Assembly: GCA_914767885.1 (NCBI GenBank)
Contig: CAJZBQ010000033.1
Coordinates: 186,001-250,000 of the forward strand
Reading direction: 5' to 3'
DNA length: 64,000 bases
Source of the DNA: Blepharisma stoltei
Lineage: Eukaryota > Ciliophora > Heterotrichea > Heterotrichida > Blepharismidae
Each line of letters starts with the position of its first letter. Within the stretch, counting starts at the first letter, position 1. Made by a program: the position numbers and the translations under genes. Shown in pieces: positions 30,488 to 40,512 of this stretch. The notes beneath the pieces were generated by a model. The model was given only the letters and a program-made list of their open reading frames with translations, had not been told where the DNA came from and did not search any database.

Positions 30488-31097
30488 ATATACATAAAAT
30501 GGCGGATGGCGACCGACCCACCCTCTCAGTGGTGGTTACCCATGTATATCCGGGCATGGTTTTTGGAGCCAGGAGTTAGCCCAACAACGTCTGGGACCTC
30601 GAAGCGAGAGGCCTAAGCGCAAAAGCCGCTGTTTTTGTGACCAGACCTCTGGGCAGTTACTCGTGACTTCTTTTTGCCAGCAGCGCTCAGCCCAGTGAGT
30701 GCCCGAAATGAGGCAGGGCGACTTACCTGCCTAAGCTGCCTTTGTGGCTCGCCCCGAATGGCGAAAGCTGTTGAGTTCTTTCTCGGGATGACCGGAAAAG
30801 GGGAAGGCGGGTTAGACAACTAAACGGGGGTCTCTCCAGTTTAAAAGGTGCCCTTCAATGGGCAGATCTGGCGGACGACGCGGCAGTGTTGGCGTAAACT
30901 TAGGCGACGATCCAAGTTGGAAATGGAGGCGGTCAGCAAAGCCGGTATGAGATGACCCTTGACGATGCCTCTACCGAGAAGCCGGGGTTTCGGCCGGGCT
31001 TGGTGAACGCTCTGCCACCATACGGGAAACCGTAGAATGCTTCCTCGGACGTAGTGGGGACCTTAAATACCTAGTGTTAATCTAATCTAATCTAATC
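30488..31097 (+). mobile_element. 5'-truncated LINE-like retroelement, copy 1
   Basis: TAAACTAATTTTCA at 30474-30487 and 31098-31111 is a perfect 14-bp target-site duplication. The 610-bp G/C-rich insert starts with ATGGCGGATGGCG and ends with ACCTTAAATACC followed by four TAATC-type repeats, a microsatellite tail typical of some non-LTR elements. It sits just after a stop codon, in a spacer. A related 3' end lies near 59200. Confidence 0.85.
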
Positions 31098-31174
31098 TAA
31101 ACTAATTTTCATTAGAAATTTATAATAACTATTAACAATGCTCAGATTTATACTACTATTTTAATAATTCATAA

Positions 31175-31437
31175 TGAATAGTTTTAGTTACCCTATACTA
31201 ATTTTTAAAGTATTTTCTGTTCCTTTGGATTTGTTGTTGAGATTATTAGAAACAGTGCTTATTTGAGAATTAAGCAAGCTTGTCTCGTTTTCTAGGCTTT
31301 TTTATTGGCTTGTTTCCTTTTTAAACTCTAACTGACCTCCTTCCTTCCCGAGGCCAAATCCCTCCACAGCGCCCTTTTGACTAGCCTGCCACGCAGGGAG
31401 GCTTGCAGCCCTCTAGCAGCCAGATGATACGATGATC
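31175..31437. mobile_element. SINE-like insertion with 12-bp target duplication
   Basis: AATAATTCATAA at 31163-31174 and 31438-31449 brackets 263 bp. The 3' half is G/C-rich (CCCGAGGCCAAATCCCTCC region) and ends in a GAT-type short repeat. No coding capacity. Confidence 0.75.
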
Positions 31438-31537
31438 AATAATTCATAAGAAATTTCTATAATTGCTACTTCAAAAAAAATACTCTAAGGGTTAGAACTA
31501 TGAAAATTGATATTTTTGATTTTGATTTTAATAATAA

Positions 31538-33733
31538 ATGGATAAAGTAAAGATCTATCTATTTACAAGTCTCTGTATTGATTTCGCATTCATTGCTCTA
31601 ATTCTGACCAGTATCACATATGACCTTATAAACAGCTTAGAAGCCGCAGAAATACTTTGCATTATTTTTTCAATCATCTCGCTTATCTCATTATTTTTAA
31701 TTTTCCTGCATTTTATCCTGATCCTTATAGTAAAGATCAAGCTTTTTCCGTTCTTAAAGTACGGTCATATCATAGCGACTCCCGCTTATTGTTTAGGTAC
31801 AATTTTATATATAACAATCAGCACCTACTATTCCATTTCAAATACAAAAACTGGCTCAGGAACTCTTCTCTCCTACGCTATTAGTGGCATTGCTCTCTTC
31901 CAAATATCTCTTTACATCTACATAAAAAAGTTCAAGGACTGGAATTCTGCCGATATCATGAAATACGCAGTCATCGATGAACAATTCAAAGCAGAAGACG
32001 GCACAGAAATGAGCTATACACACAGTGACATCCCAAAATCCAAAGATAACGAGTTTCTAATCCGATACGAAGAATTACAACAAAAATACGAAGAAGAGCT
32101 TAAATTGACGGCAGCTCTAAAACAAGAAAAAATTCAGGAATTCAGAAGGGCTAAATTAGTTGAGGACAGAAAAGAGCAAGAAGTAGCACAATTAAAAGCA
32201 GAATTATTAAGAATAGAAAAAGACAGAAACGAAGGCAGAGAAAGAATTAAAAAGAACGAAGAAAGAATTTTGAAGCTAAAAAAGCAAGTTTCTGACTTAG
32301 AAAATGAGAAAAGGGAAATTGAAGCAGAAGCTGAGGCAAATTTAATGAATTTTCATAAGAGCCAGAATGAAGGAAATAGCTATCAAGTCAATGACCAAAT
32401 TAATGAAGAAGATCACCCAGACACTAAAGCTTTTATTCAAAAAATGAAAGAATTAGAAAGCGAAATAGTGGCAAGAGACAAAGAAATTTTACAGCTAAAA
32501 CAGATAGAGAAAACGCAGAATGATAATGTAGAGAAAGAATTGGAAATAGCAAAAGCAAGCATTGAGAAATTAGAAGAAAAAATAAATGAATTCAAAACTG
32601 AAAATTCGAATTTGAGGTCAGAATTAGCTGCTGCTAAAGAAGATGATAAGGAGGTGGAAAAGTTGAATGTGCTTATAGAGAGGGAACATAAAAAGAAAGA
32701 ACTTCGCATTGTGGAGTTAGAAGGAATATTAGCTGATTTTGGGAATAAATTAAATATAGAAAAAAATAAAAACAGTGAGCTTGAAAAAGAAAAAATTTCG
32801 ATTGAGCAAGAATTATATAGTTTAAAAGGATACATTAATATGGCAGAGGTAATGCCCTACCTCTTGACGAAATTTTCCTCAACACCTGCAGGGAAGGGCC
32901 AGGTGAAGGAACAAAGCTGAGAACAGGTCCGACACTCTTAGTGTATATGGGGCAGAGGTTTTCTCCATGCAATAGGGTATAATAGCAGGACATCGGATTT
33001 TTTTCTCCTGACATGGAAATAAAAAAGGCACAGTCAGTTATCGTCTTCAATATTAGGTTTCATCGGTTAGGACCGATGCCTAGCGCAATACTGGGTCTAC
33101 ACCTAGGTCCCACACCCTTAGAAACCCAATAGTGTAAAAGGACTAAAAGAGTCGATCGAGCAACAAATGATACTTCTACAAGGGAAAAATGCTGAAATAA
33201 ACCAAGAATCCGAAAAATCCACCAAGGAAATTAAAGATTTGCTTATAAAGCATCAAGCAGAAAATGAGAATTTGAGACAAAATATTGAACATCTTAAAAC
33301 AGAAAAAGCATCATCTCAGCAAGAAATAATAAAACTATCAGAAAATTTATCAAAAGCCCAAGACAATATCATCTCCTCAAATAAACAAATAGAGTCATTA
33401 AGCTTAGAAATCAGCAATTTAAATACCCAAATCTCAAACTTCTCATCCCAAAATAGCAAAAAAGAAGGAACTATCGCAAGTCTAACAACGAGCATAGAAA
33501 GTCTCGAAAATGAAGTCTCATCAAAAACTGTTGAGAATATTCAACTAAAATTGGGAATAGAAAGCAAGGAAAAAGAGGTAGCGAGCATCCAATTAGAGCT
33601 CGAAACTTGTAAAAGCAAAATAGATGAGCTGAATGAAAATCTAGAAGAAGTAGTGAAGGAGAAGAACGAAATAGCCCAAAGCTTGACTGCTATGATAATG
33701 GAAAATCAAAAGCTTATGATGGAGCACGAGTAA
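31538..33733 (+). CDS. Four-helix membrane protein with coiled-coil tail
   Basis: Starts MDKVKIYLFTSLCIDFAFIA and has four hydrophobic helices in the first ~140 residues, then IYIKKFKDWNSADIMKYAVIDEQ and a coiled coil running to the end (about 550 residues). The coiled coil is interrupted by a 312-bp insertion (32825-33136). Collapsing its 8-bp direct repeat gives ELYSLKGLKESIEQQMILLQGK in frame. It is likely anchored in a membrane with the rod in the cytoplasm. Family not recognised. Confidence 0.8.
32825..33136. mobile_element. IES/retroelement-like insert with 8-bp repeat (312 bp)
   Basis: TAAAAGGA at 32823-32830 and 33135-33142. The insert is G/C-richer than the host gene, has no inverted ends, and brings stops. 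Excision at the TA of the repeat restores the coiled coil. Confidence 0.85.
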
Positions 33734-34018
33734 AATTATAGATATAGAAGTTTCCTATGTTTGGCGCTGTAAGGCCGATAAATTCTGATCGGAATTTATC
33801 GGTAGGTTGCACCAAATCAATGCCTTGGTCGGACCAAAAAGCGATTTGGTCCGACGAACTTGGAAAGCTCCTGGGAAAATGTCTGCGCTTTTAGCGCTAT
33901 ATAGAGGAAACCTCTATATTTTATATTGTCTTCTTTTTTTAAATAAATGCTGAGCAAATGAAATTTCGAATAAATTATAATAGTAATAAAAAATAACTTG
34001 ATTTATTGCAAAAGTAAG
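33734..34018. other. Spacer with several small foldbacks
   Basis: It contains nested short inverted repeats, for example GATAAATTC...GAATTTATC near 33779-33800, GATTTGGTCCGAC with a partner just upstream, and AGAGGTTTCC/GGAAACCTCT near 33910. No gene. It may be a degenerate foldback element, or structured RNA. Confidence 0.4.
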
Positions 34019-34368
34019 GATCCCCCCCCCTCATTTGTCAATTTTCTAGTCTTTTTTTTATAGGATAAAAAAAATTTTCAGGGACCTCGTTTGTCCAAAA
34101 TCTAGTTAAAAATGATTTGTCCATTTTCTAGTCTTTTTTGGATTTTTTCGAATCTCTTAAATTTTAGTTTTTTACTTTAAAAAAACTAGAAAATAAGACA
34201 ATTGAGGTCCTGAAAAATATTTTTTTTTCTATCAAAATTTTGACTAGAAAATTGGACAATTGAAATGAGGTCCTAAAAAAATTTTTTTTATCCTATAAAA
34301 AAAAGACTAGAAAAATGGACAAATGATAAAAGACTAGAAAATTGGACAAATGAGAGAGAGGGGATCAT
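34019..34368. mobile_element. Family-E palindromic MITE, copy 1
   Basis: Ends are CCCCCTCATTTGTC-AATTTTCTAGTC and the inverse GACTAGAAAATTGGACAAATGAG. Internal motifs (CTAGTCTTTTTT, GAGGTCCT) are also inverted, so nearly the whole element folds back. It differs from families A-D in lacking the end hairpin. Confidence 0.85.
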
Positions 34369-34369
34369 T

Positions 34370-34445
34370 ATATGAAGTGGCTTTGAGCATGCCTTATTTT
34401 ATACCTGTAGATGATGCTAGTGATGATTACCTGAATGATGCAAAT
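34370..34445 (+). repeat. 76-bp coding-like segment, inverted copy of 37883-37958
   Basis: It lies exactly between two family-E elements and translates as YEVALSMPYFIPVDDASDDY. The same 76 bp stand in opposite orientation at 37883-37958 with a single difference. Its isolation between two transposons suggests it was carried or captured. Confidence 0.75.
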
Positions 34446-34450
34446 AAGGA

Positions 34451-34799
34451 TTGCTCCCCCTCATTTGTCCAATTTTCTAGTCTTTTTTTTATAGGGATAA
34501 AAAAAAATTTTCAGGACCTCATTTGTCCCAAAATCTAGTCAAAAATGATTTGTCCCATTTTCTAGTCTTTTTTGGATTTTTTCAAATCTCCTAAATTTTA
34601 GTTTTTTACTTTAAAAAACTAGAAAATGAGACAATTGAGGTCCTGAAAAATTTTTTTTTTCTATCAAAATTTTGACTAGAAAATTGGACAAATGAAATGA
34701 GGTACTAAAAAAATTTATTTTTCCTATAAAAAAGACTAGAAAAATGGACAAATGATAAAAGACTAGAAAATTGGACAAATGAGGGGGGGGGGGATCCTT
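34451..34799. mobile_element. Family-E palindromic MITE, copy 2
   Basis: Same sequence and layout as copy 1, about 90% alike by eye. The outer ends of the two-copy array are mirror images (TAAGGATC on the left, GATCCTTA on the right), as in a composite transposon. Confidence 0.85.
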
Positions 34800-34925
34800 A
34801 TTATAAAATAAAAATTTAAATGGTTCAGTATTTACATATAAAATATGTTTTAAGTCCCAGCTTTGCAGATACTATATTTTTTATAATTATAAGCTAAACT
34901 ATGTCTCCAGAAATATACTGAAATA

Positions 34926-35799
34926 TTAAAATACAAATCTCTTCATTTCTCTCCTCCAACCTGTAACAATTTGTTTAATTTCTTTTTTCATCAAGTCTTT
35001 CTCTTCACCTTGGCTCGACCTCTGCTGCCATTTTCTTTTTATTTTATGTTTGTATTCTTTAGAAACTGTTTTGATATCATGAATGAGATCATCTTTCAAT
35101 AAAAAATATTGTGATTCTCTTCTCTTCAATAAAAGATCATTGTCTTTTGTATTAGATTCTTGAATTAACTCTATTAAATTATACTTATTTTGGCTAAATT
35201 TATCATATATATAAATAATCCTAAAATTACCTGGAAAAATTATTTATATTAATTATATTAAATACAGCGTTATGAGGAGATCTTGAAGATTTGTGGTTCG
35301 TTTTTTGTTTAGGGATTGGGGGTTTTGCAAACTTCGCATCCTCTTCTCTATTTCTTCTAGCAGGTGAAGATGGCAATGAAAAATATACTGAATTGCGGGA
35401 AAGTGGTGAAGAGTTCATATTTTTTGAAGAGAAATTTTGAGACCTATCAGGAGATCTGGAGTTCGATGATGATTCGGAATGCCGCTTATAATCAGTTTTT
35501 TCAGGAATTTCATTATAAGTCATGCTTTTTAGCTTATTTGTGATATCTTGGGAACGGTCTAGAAAATTAGTTGAAATTCTTTTTCCTTTTCTGGTAAACT
35601 CATCGGTTGACTGTGTCCGGGTTTTATCAATTGGAGTGCCACATGAAATTATGGGAGACGGGATAAAGCTATATCCTCCTGAGGGGTAGCCAGATAAGTG
35701 TAAAGGAACGTCAAAATTTGTATCAACTTTGATATCTGAAGTCATATTGGTTTTATAATGGATTTTTTTATAGAGTTTATATTGAATGTAAAATAGCAT
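34926..35799 (-). CDS. Ser-rich disordered protein, two exons
   Basis: The frame starting at 35799 (MTSDIKVDTNFDVPLHLSGY is a likely internal start) is rich in Ser, Arg and Pro (HSESSSNSRSPDRSQNFSSK). It ends at NINNFSR and resumes about 22-37 bp later with FSQNKYNLIELIQESNTKDN, finishing in a basic helix (SKEYKHKIKRKWQQRSSQGE) at 34926. The small interruption near 35190-35227 fits either a 22-bp TA-bounded IES or a GT-AG intron of 37 nt; neither is a typical size. Function unknown. Confidence 0.55.
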
Positions 35800-36202
35800 T
35801 GCTATTGGGTTCGAATTTTTATGAGAAAATGATAAGGATAATTTGTGATTTTGATTTATAGGGATTCATATTTATAAGACCAGATAGCTTAATAATTATG
35901 AAATATCAGGAGGATTAGAAACAGTTGGAATTTTAAGATTAAATATTTTATATTAATTAGGAAATTTTTACTTTTTTTCTTAAATTTAATAATTATCTAG
36001 CTTCCTAAATTCAATATCGATTTATAAAAAACCAAATTAATTAAACAATCCCGGCTTTAGAACATTAGACTTTCTTTTTCTTAAATAAAAATTATTAAAT
36101 GCCCCCTTTTTAAATATTACTCTCACACGCTATTAGATTTTTCAATTAAATTTTGAAGGATCCATATTAATATTAAGAAACCAATTTTATGTTATAAAAT
36201 AT

Positions 36203-36607
36203 TTAAAACTGGATTACGCAGGGCTTAATTTCGATCTTCATATTTTTCCATTTATACAAAAATTCGGAGGTTCTCTCATACACAATTCGTTCGATTTCCA
36301 AATGCACCCTTAAGTCATAATCCTTATCTATCTTTCAATATAGGCTCAGTTCTTCTTCTATCCATTTGCTTTCTTTATACATAGTTAAAGAGAGTTCCAT
36401 TGAATTCCATATGTCTTCCAAAATATATCTAAGCTCATTATTCGACAAATGTCTGGTATCTGAATTACTTAATGACTGAATTTTAGACAAGACAGAGTTA
36501 TGGTGCTCTTCATTCCTTCTTCTCTGTCTTTCTTTTTCTTCTTCTGTTTGCTCTTCTATTTGTTCTTTTTTCTTCCCAAAATAAGCAAGAATGTTTTGAA
36601 ATCTCAT
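36203..36607 (-). CDS. Small Glu/Lys-rich protein, unknown
   Basis: MRFQNILAYFGKKKEQIEEQ at 36607; one TGA (Trp) after ELSLY; ends KPCVIQF at TAA 36203. 134 residues: a charged coiled coil followed by a region rich in Tyr and Trp. No IES. A decayed duplicate lies at 37060-37300 on the same strand. Confidence 0.6.
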
Positions 36608-37059
36608 AATAATTATAATTAGGTATTGATTTTAGCACATTTTATTTCTGCCTACTGACTAGGAATCTGGAAATTTTTACTAATATCAATTTTGCCGAAT
36701 ATAGACATCTATTTATCTACTGAAGAAGAATCATACGTCAATAATTTAATTTAGCTGCTAGATAGCTTGGAAAATAAATATGGGGACCAGACAATTTTGG
36801 AATAGCTTTAAAGAATCCAAAAATTTTTGTAGGGTTTTACAATAATTAACAGAAAAAAAGTGCAGCTTTTATAAAGTAGGAAAATTTTCAAATGGAAAAT
36901 TGAAATAAGTGGAAAAATCAGTATCCAGGAGGTAATAAACAATAAATGAGATATTTATATTTTAAGAGGTATGGAAAACCGAACCTTATAATAATAAATG
37001 AGCCCAGCAGAGGAAATTTTGCTAGAAAATTTCATATATCAGCTATTTTAATATATTTA

Positions 37060-37300
37060 AAATATTATATTCTTAATCTTTGAGTTTTATGTTTTTCCAT
37101 TTATATACAAATTTAGGGGCTTTCTCAAGCTCAATTTTTTTCAATTTCTATATGCAACCTGAAGTCATAATTCTCCCTTATCCTTCAGAATATATCCAGT
37201 TTATCTTCTATTTATTTTCTTTCTTTATGCATGGTTAAAGAGAGTTCTAGTAAATTCCATATGTCTTCCCAAAATGCTTTTAAAGCTTATTCGATCTGGC
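37060..37300 (-). pseudogene. Decayed duplicate of the 36203-36607 gene
   Basis: Stretches such as GGTTAAAGAGAGTTC, AATTCCATATGTCTTCC and TTTCCATTTATA line up in the same order with the intact gene upstream, but the frame is broken by several indels and stops. This is a tandem duplication about 0.8 kb apart with loss of one copy. Confidence 0.7.
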
Positions 37301-38064
37301 TGAATTGTTAATAATTGAATTTAAAACACATAATAATTAGTTTCTTTAGAATTTAATAAATAATTAGTCTGCAATATAATTTTTTATCACAGAGTTTTAG
37401 ATAAAAAATTGGGAAAAATCCATCTTCTATAATCTTAAGCTAAGCAATAAAATACAAAAATATGCTTTAAATGCTCAAATTCCAATTTTTATACTAAAAA
37501 TAGTTCAGCTATAGCAAATAATATAGCTGATCCCTGCTTTGGTTCTTAACTACGTCGGGAGACATCAGATTGAGAGTCGACAAACCAACATCTGCTGGAA
37601 AAATCAACTCCCAGATGACAAATCCTCTAAAATCAAAAAGATTGATAATAAGACTATTTGGTGTCTAATAATGCATTTTGAGCTTTCTGATATGTTTCAT
37701 CACTATTTTATTGGTCAAATCATTTTTAAATATTAACTAATTTAAAAACAACACATAAAAATTATTTGTGATTCACATAAAAAGAGATATTACAATATTT
37801 ATTTCTCATTCAGAAAAATAAAAAAATATAAATTCAGCATTAATAAAAACAGTTTATATAAGCCAATATAAATAGTGTTTGCATTTGCATCATTCAGGTA
37901 ATCATCACTAGCATCATCTACAGGTGTAAAATAAGGCATGCTCAAAGCCACTTCATATATGTGCATCAAGATTAAACAAATTAAGAAATTTATTGTATCT
38001 GATATAGAAAAACTTAATAATAAATTTCTAAAAATACATAAACTGCCTTTAATAGCAAGTTAAA
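37301..38064. other. AT-rich spacer with one short reading frame
   Basis: Apart from the 76-bp duplicated segment (37883-37958), which forms part of a 55-codon minus-strand frame starting MHIYEVALSMPYFTPVDD and ending in a hydrophobic helix, I see nothing here. The plus-strand frame at 37539-37736 is weak and probably chance. Confidence 0.4.
37883..37958 (-). repeat. 76-bp duplicated segment, second copy
   Basis: Minus-strand partner of 34370-34445 (one base different). Here it belongs to a 55-codon frame (minus strand, from about 37964 to 37800) with a possible membrane helix, so it may be the source copy. Confidence 0.7.
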
Positions 38065-39024
38065 ATGGGAGCAGCATGCTGTGGTTCTAAAGTTTTAAAA
38101 CATGTAAGAGTTGCTGACGTATCTCGAGTTCCTATGGGAATGATACCTCCTACTTATCAAACTGATCAAGATATAGAAAACAACTGAAATAAAGAACTGA
38201 ATCTCTACCAGGACTCCAATAACCCAATCTCTACCTTTAAAGAGCAAAATTTCACTAAATTCAGATCTTTGATTTATAATGGAACCCCAAAATCACTACG
38301 TTTTGAGATTTGGCAACAAGCTTTGAATATAAATTCTGACGAAATTTCGGTTGAAAATTTGCTAGACTCAAATTTATCAACTTCTCTATCAGATATAGAA
38401 AAAGATATAACCAGGACTTTTCCTGCTAACCCTTTATTTTCAACTGAATTAGGCCAAAAAACTTTAAAAGAGGTTCTATTAGCATTTGCAAACCACAGGC
38501 CGAACATCGGATATTGCCAAGGCATGAATTATATCGCAGCGACATTTCTTATAACATGCAATGGTGACAGAAATAGCGCATTTTACATTATGAATTGTGT
38601 CCTGTCAAAATTTGGAGCTGAAAGATTATTTGAAAAAGGGTTTCCTTTAGTCAAAGAATTGTGCTCAAAATTCCACAATTCTTTGAGATCTGCAAAGCCT
38701 AATATTGAAGCCCACATACTGAAGCATAATTTTGATGATGCTTTGTGGCTTACAAAGTGATTTATTACGATGTTTACTTATTCTTTTTCTTATGAAACTG
38801 TTGTAAGGTTTTGGGATGGTGTTTTTACAAAAGGGATTAGGTTTATGATCAATATTTCATTAGCCATTGTAGAAATGATTGAATCAGAAATTTTGAAGAG
38901 AGATTTGCCATTACTTTCAGAGTATTTTTCTGGCATTGGACAAAGGTATTTGAACATTGATTTGATTATGAAAAATGCATTAAAATATGACGTGCAAATT
39001 GATAATAATGATCAAGCTGTATAA
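38065..39024 (+). CDS. TBC-domain Rab GTPase-activating protein
   Basis: Start MGAACCGSKVLKH, with a myristoylation/palmitoylation signal like that of the CDPK. The TBC domain runs from about residue 65: RSLIYNGTPKSLRFEIWQQ, then IEKDITRTFPANPLF with the catalytic arginine finger (IxxDxxRT), and NIGYCQGMNYIAATFL with the glutamine finger (YCQG). TGA is Trp at 38188 and 38758. 319 residues, a minimal TBC protein; it should stimulate GTP hydrolysis by a Rab at a membrane. No IES or intron. Confidence 0.93.
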
Positions 39025-39223
39025 AAATGCCAATAAATTAATAATTTAAGCATTATAAAAAAGTATGATTTCATTGATTTTAAGCATAAAATCGACAAAT
39101 CCAATTAATTATTGAGCATTATCTAAATAAAAGTATATAAAAATACAAATTATCTAAGGAAAAATTTTTTATTAAAAAAATAAGCAAATTACTTATTGTT
39201 ATTATCAGGTTTTCGGTGTTCAA

Positions 39224-39929
39224 TTAATTGAAATTGACACATTGATATTGAAAATCATTCATTGCCGCATCTATAGAGATTCTTTCAATGCAGGGTCCAC
39301 TGAAAAGTCCAAATTCTGACTTATAGGTATCAATAAAAAACTCTTCTTCATTGATAAATATCTTGCACTTCTTTTCATCAACTGCACTATCTTCATTCCT
39401 CGGTGAATTCTCTGCAGTTGAGTTTTTGCCAAAATCAGACAAGTCATTCTCCTCATCTGATTTCAATTTGGCTGATGCATTTAATTCAGTTTTATTTTCT
39501 TCAATATAAGGATTTAAGTTTGTGTTGATTTTAGCTCTTTTTCAACAAAAAAAAATTAATTGATTAGCACAAAATGAATTAAAAAATGCTCATTTATACA
39601 ATTTTAGGGCATTTTCATGAAGGATTTTACGTGTAAAGGAATTTATCAATATTGATTTTCATATTCAGATGCTTCTTGGTTTTACGTTTCTGCTTTTTCA
39701 GTTTTTCGTGCTCTATAACAATTTTTTTTTCTGAAAACTCTTCTTTACTGAGATGATCCCAAACTGTCTGGGAATGTCCTACAAAGTAAGATTGAATAGC
39801 CATATACAATTGAAATAGCCTTGCTTTGTGGCTGCAATCGAATAAAAAGCATGAGATCAATAAAATCGATAAAAGGAAGATTGTAAGCATATCAAGATCC
39901 AACGTGGTCATATTATTTTGCAAATTCAT
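39224..39929 (-). CDS. Single-pass membrane protein, unknown
   Basis: MNLQNNMTTLDLDMLTIFLLSILLISCFLFD gives one N-terminal membrane helix; then LFQLYMAIQSYFVGHSQTVW and a very basic segment (KLKKQKRKTKKHLNMK). A 118-bp IES (39534-39651) leads into an acidic, Ser/Asn-rich tail ending QYQCVNFN at 39224. About 195 residues. Function not recognised. Confidence 0.6.
39534..39651. other. IES in membrane protein gene (118 bp)
   Basis: TA at 39532-39533 and 39650-39651; joining gives MKINKINTNLNPYIEENKTE in frame. Confidence 0.65.
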
Positions 39930-40163
39930 TTTTAGTTATTTTGTCAACAAAAATAAGTATACATAATTATTCTGCGATAATTCGGTCAGTAATGGATTAT
40001 TTCCATTAATCATGATAAAGGAAAATATTAGAATTCTCCTTTCTGAATCAGAATTGAAGAATCTGTTTAAAATAGACCATTTCAGATTCTGAGATAAAAC
40101 GGATAGATTCCAAAACGCTTTAAAATATGACAAGAAAGGACAGCAAATTATTAAGAAATGCAT

Positions 40164-40512
40164 TTTTAAATGAAAAATTGTGCTGGAAAGCTACTTAAAT
40201 AAGAAACTAATCTGAATAGTAAGCTTCTTGCATAGCAAATAAGTTATAAATATTCAGGAAAAGGAAGTCTTATAGATAAATTAAAATAAAGACTGGACTG
40301 TAAAAATATTTTCACAAATTCCTAAAAATCAATTAGTCAAGCTTAAACTTTTGGGGAAGGAATAAAAAGGTTGAATTAAAATCAAATTTAAATAAAAAGG
40401 ACTGCTAAGCACATCATTCTTATATAATAAGCTCAGCAACTTGTTATAAAAGCCAACAACTTATTATAAGAGTCAGTAACTAAAGTTTTATAATAAACCC
40501 ATAAATTTTAAT
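40164..40512. other. AT-rich intergenic region
   Basis: 349 bp upstream of the RalGAP-like gene, containing a direct repeat of a CAACTT(A/G)TTATAA-type motif near 40437-40466. No gene seen. A hydrophobic minus-strand frame at 39936-40163 next to it is not convincing. Confidence 0.4.

Noticed and set aside
37539-37736. 65-codon plus-strand frame
   Set aside because: No supporting context, composition or similarity; likely chance.
39936-40163. 75-codon hydrophobic minus-strand frame
   Set aside because: A/T-driven composition and no conserved feature; it ends just before a credible ATG at 39929.
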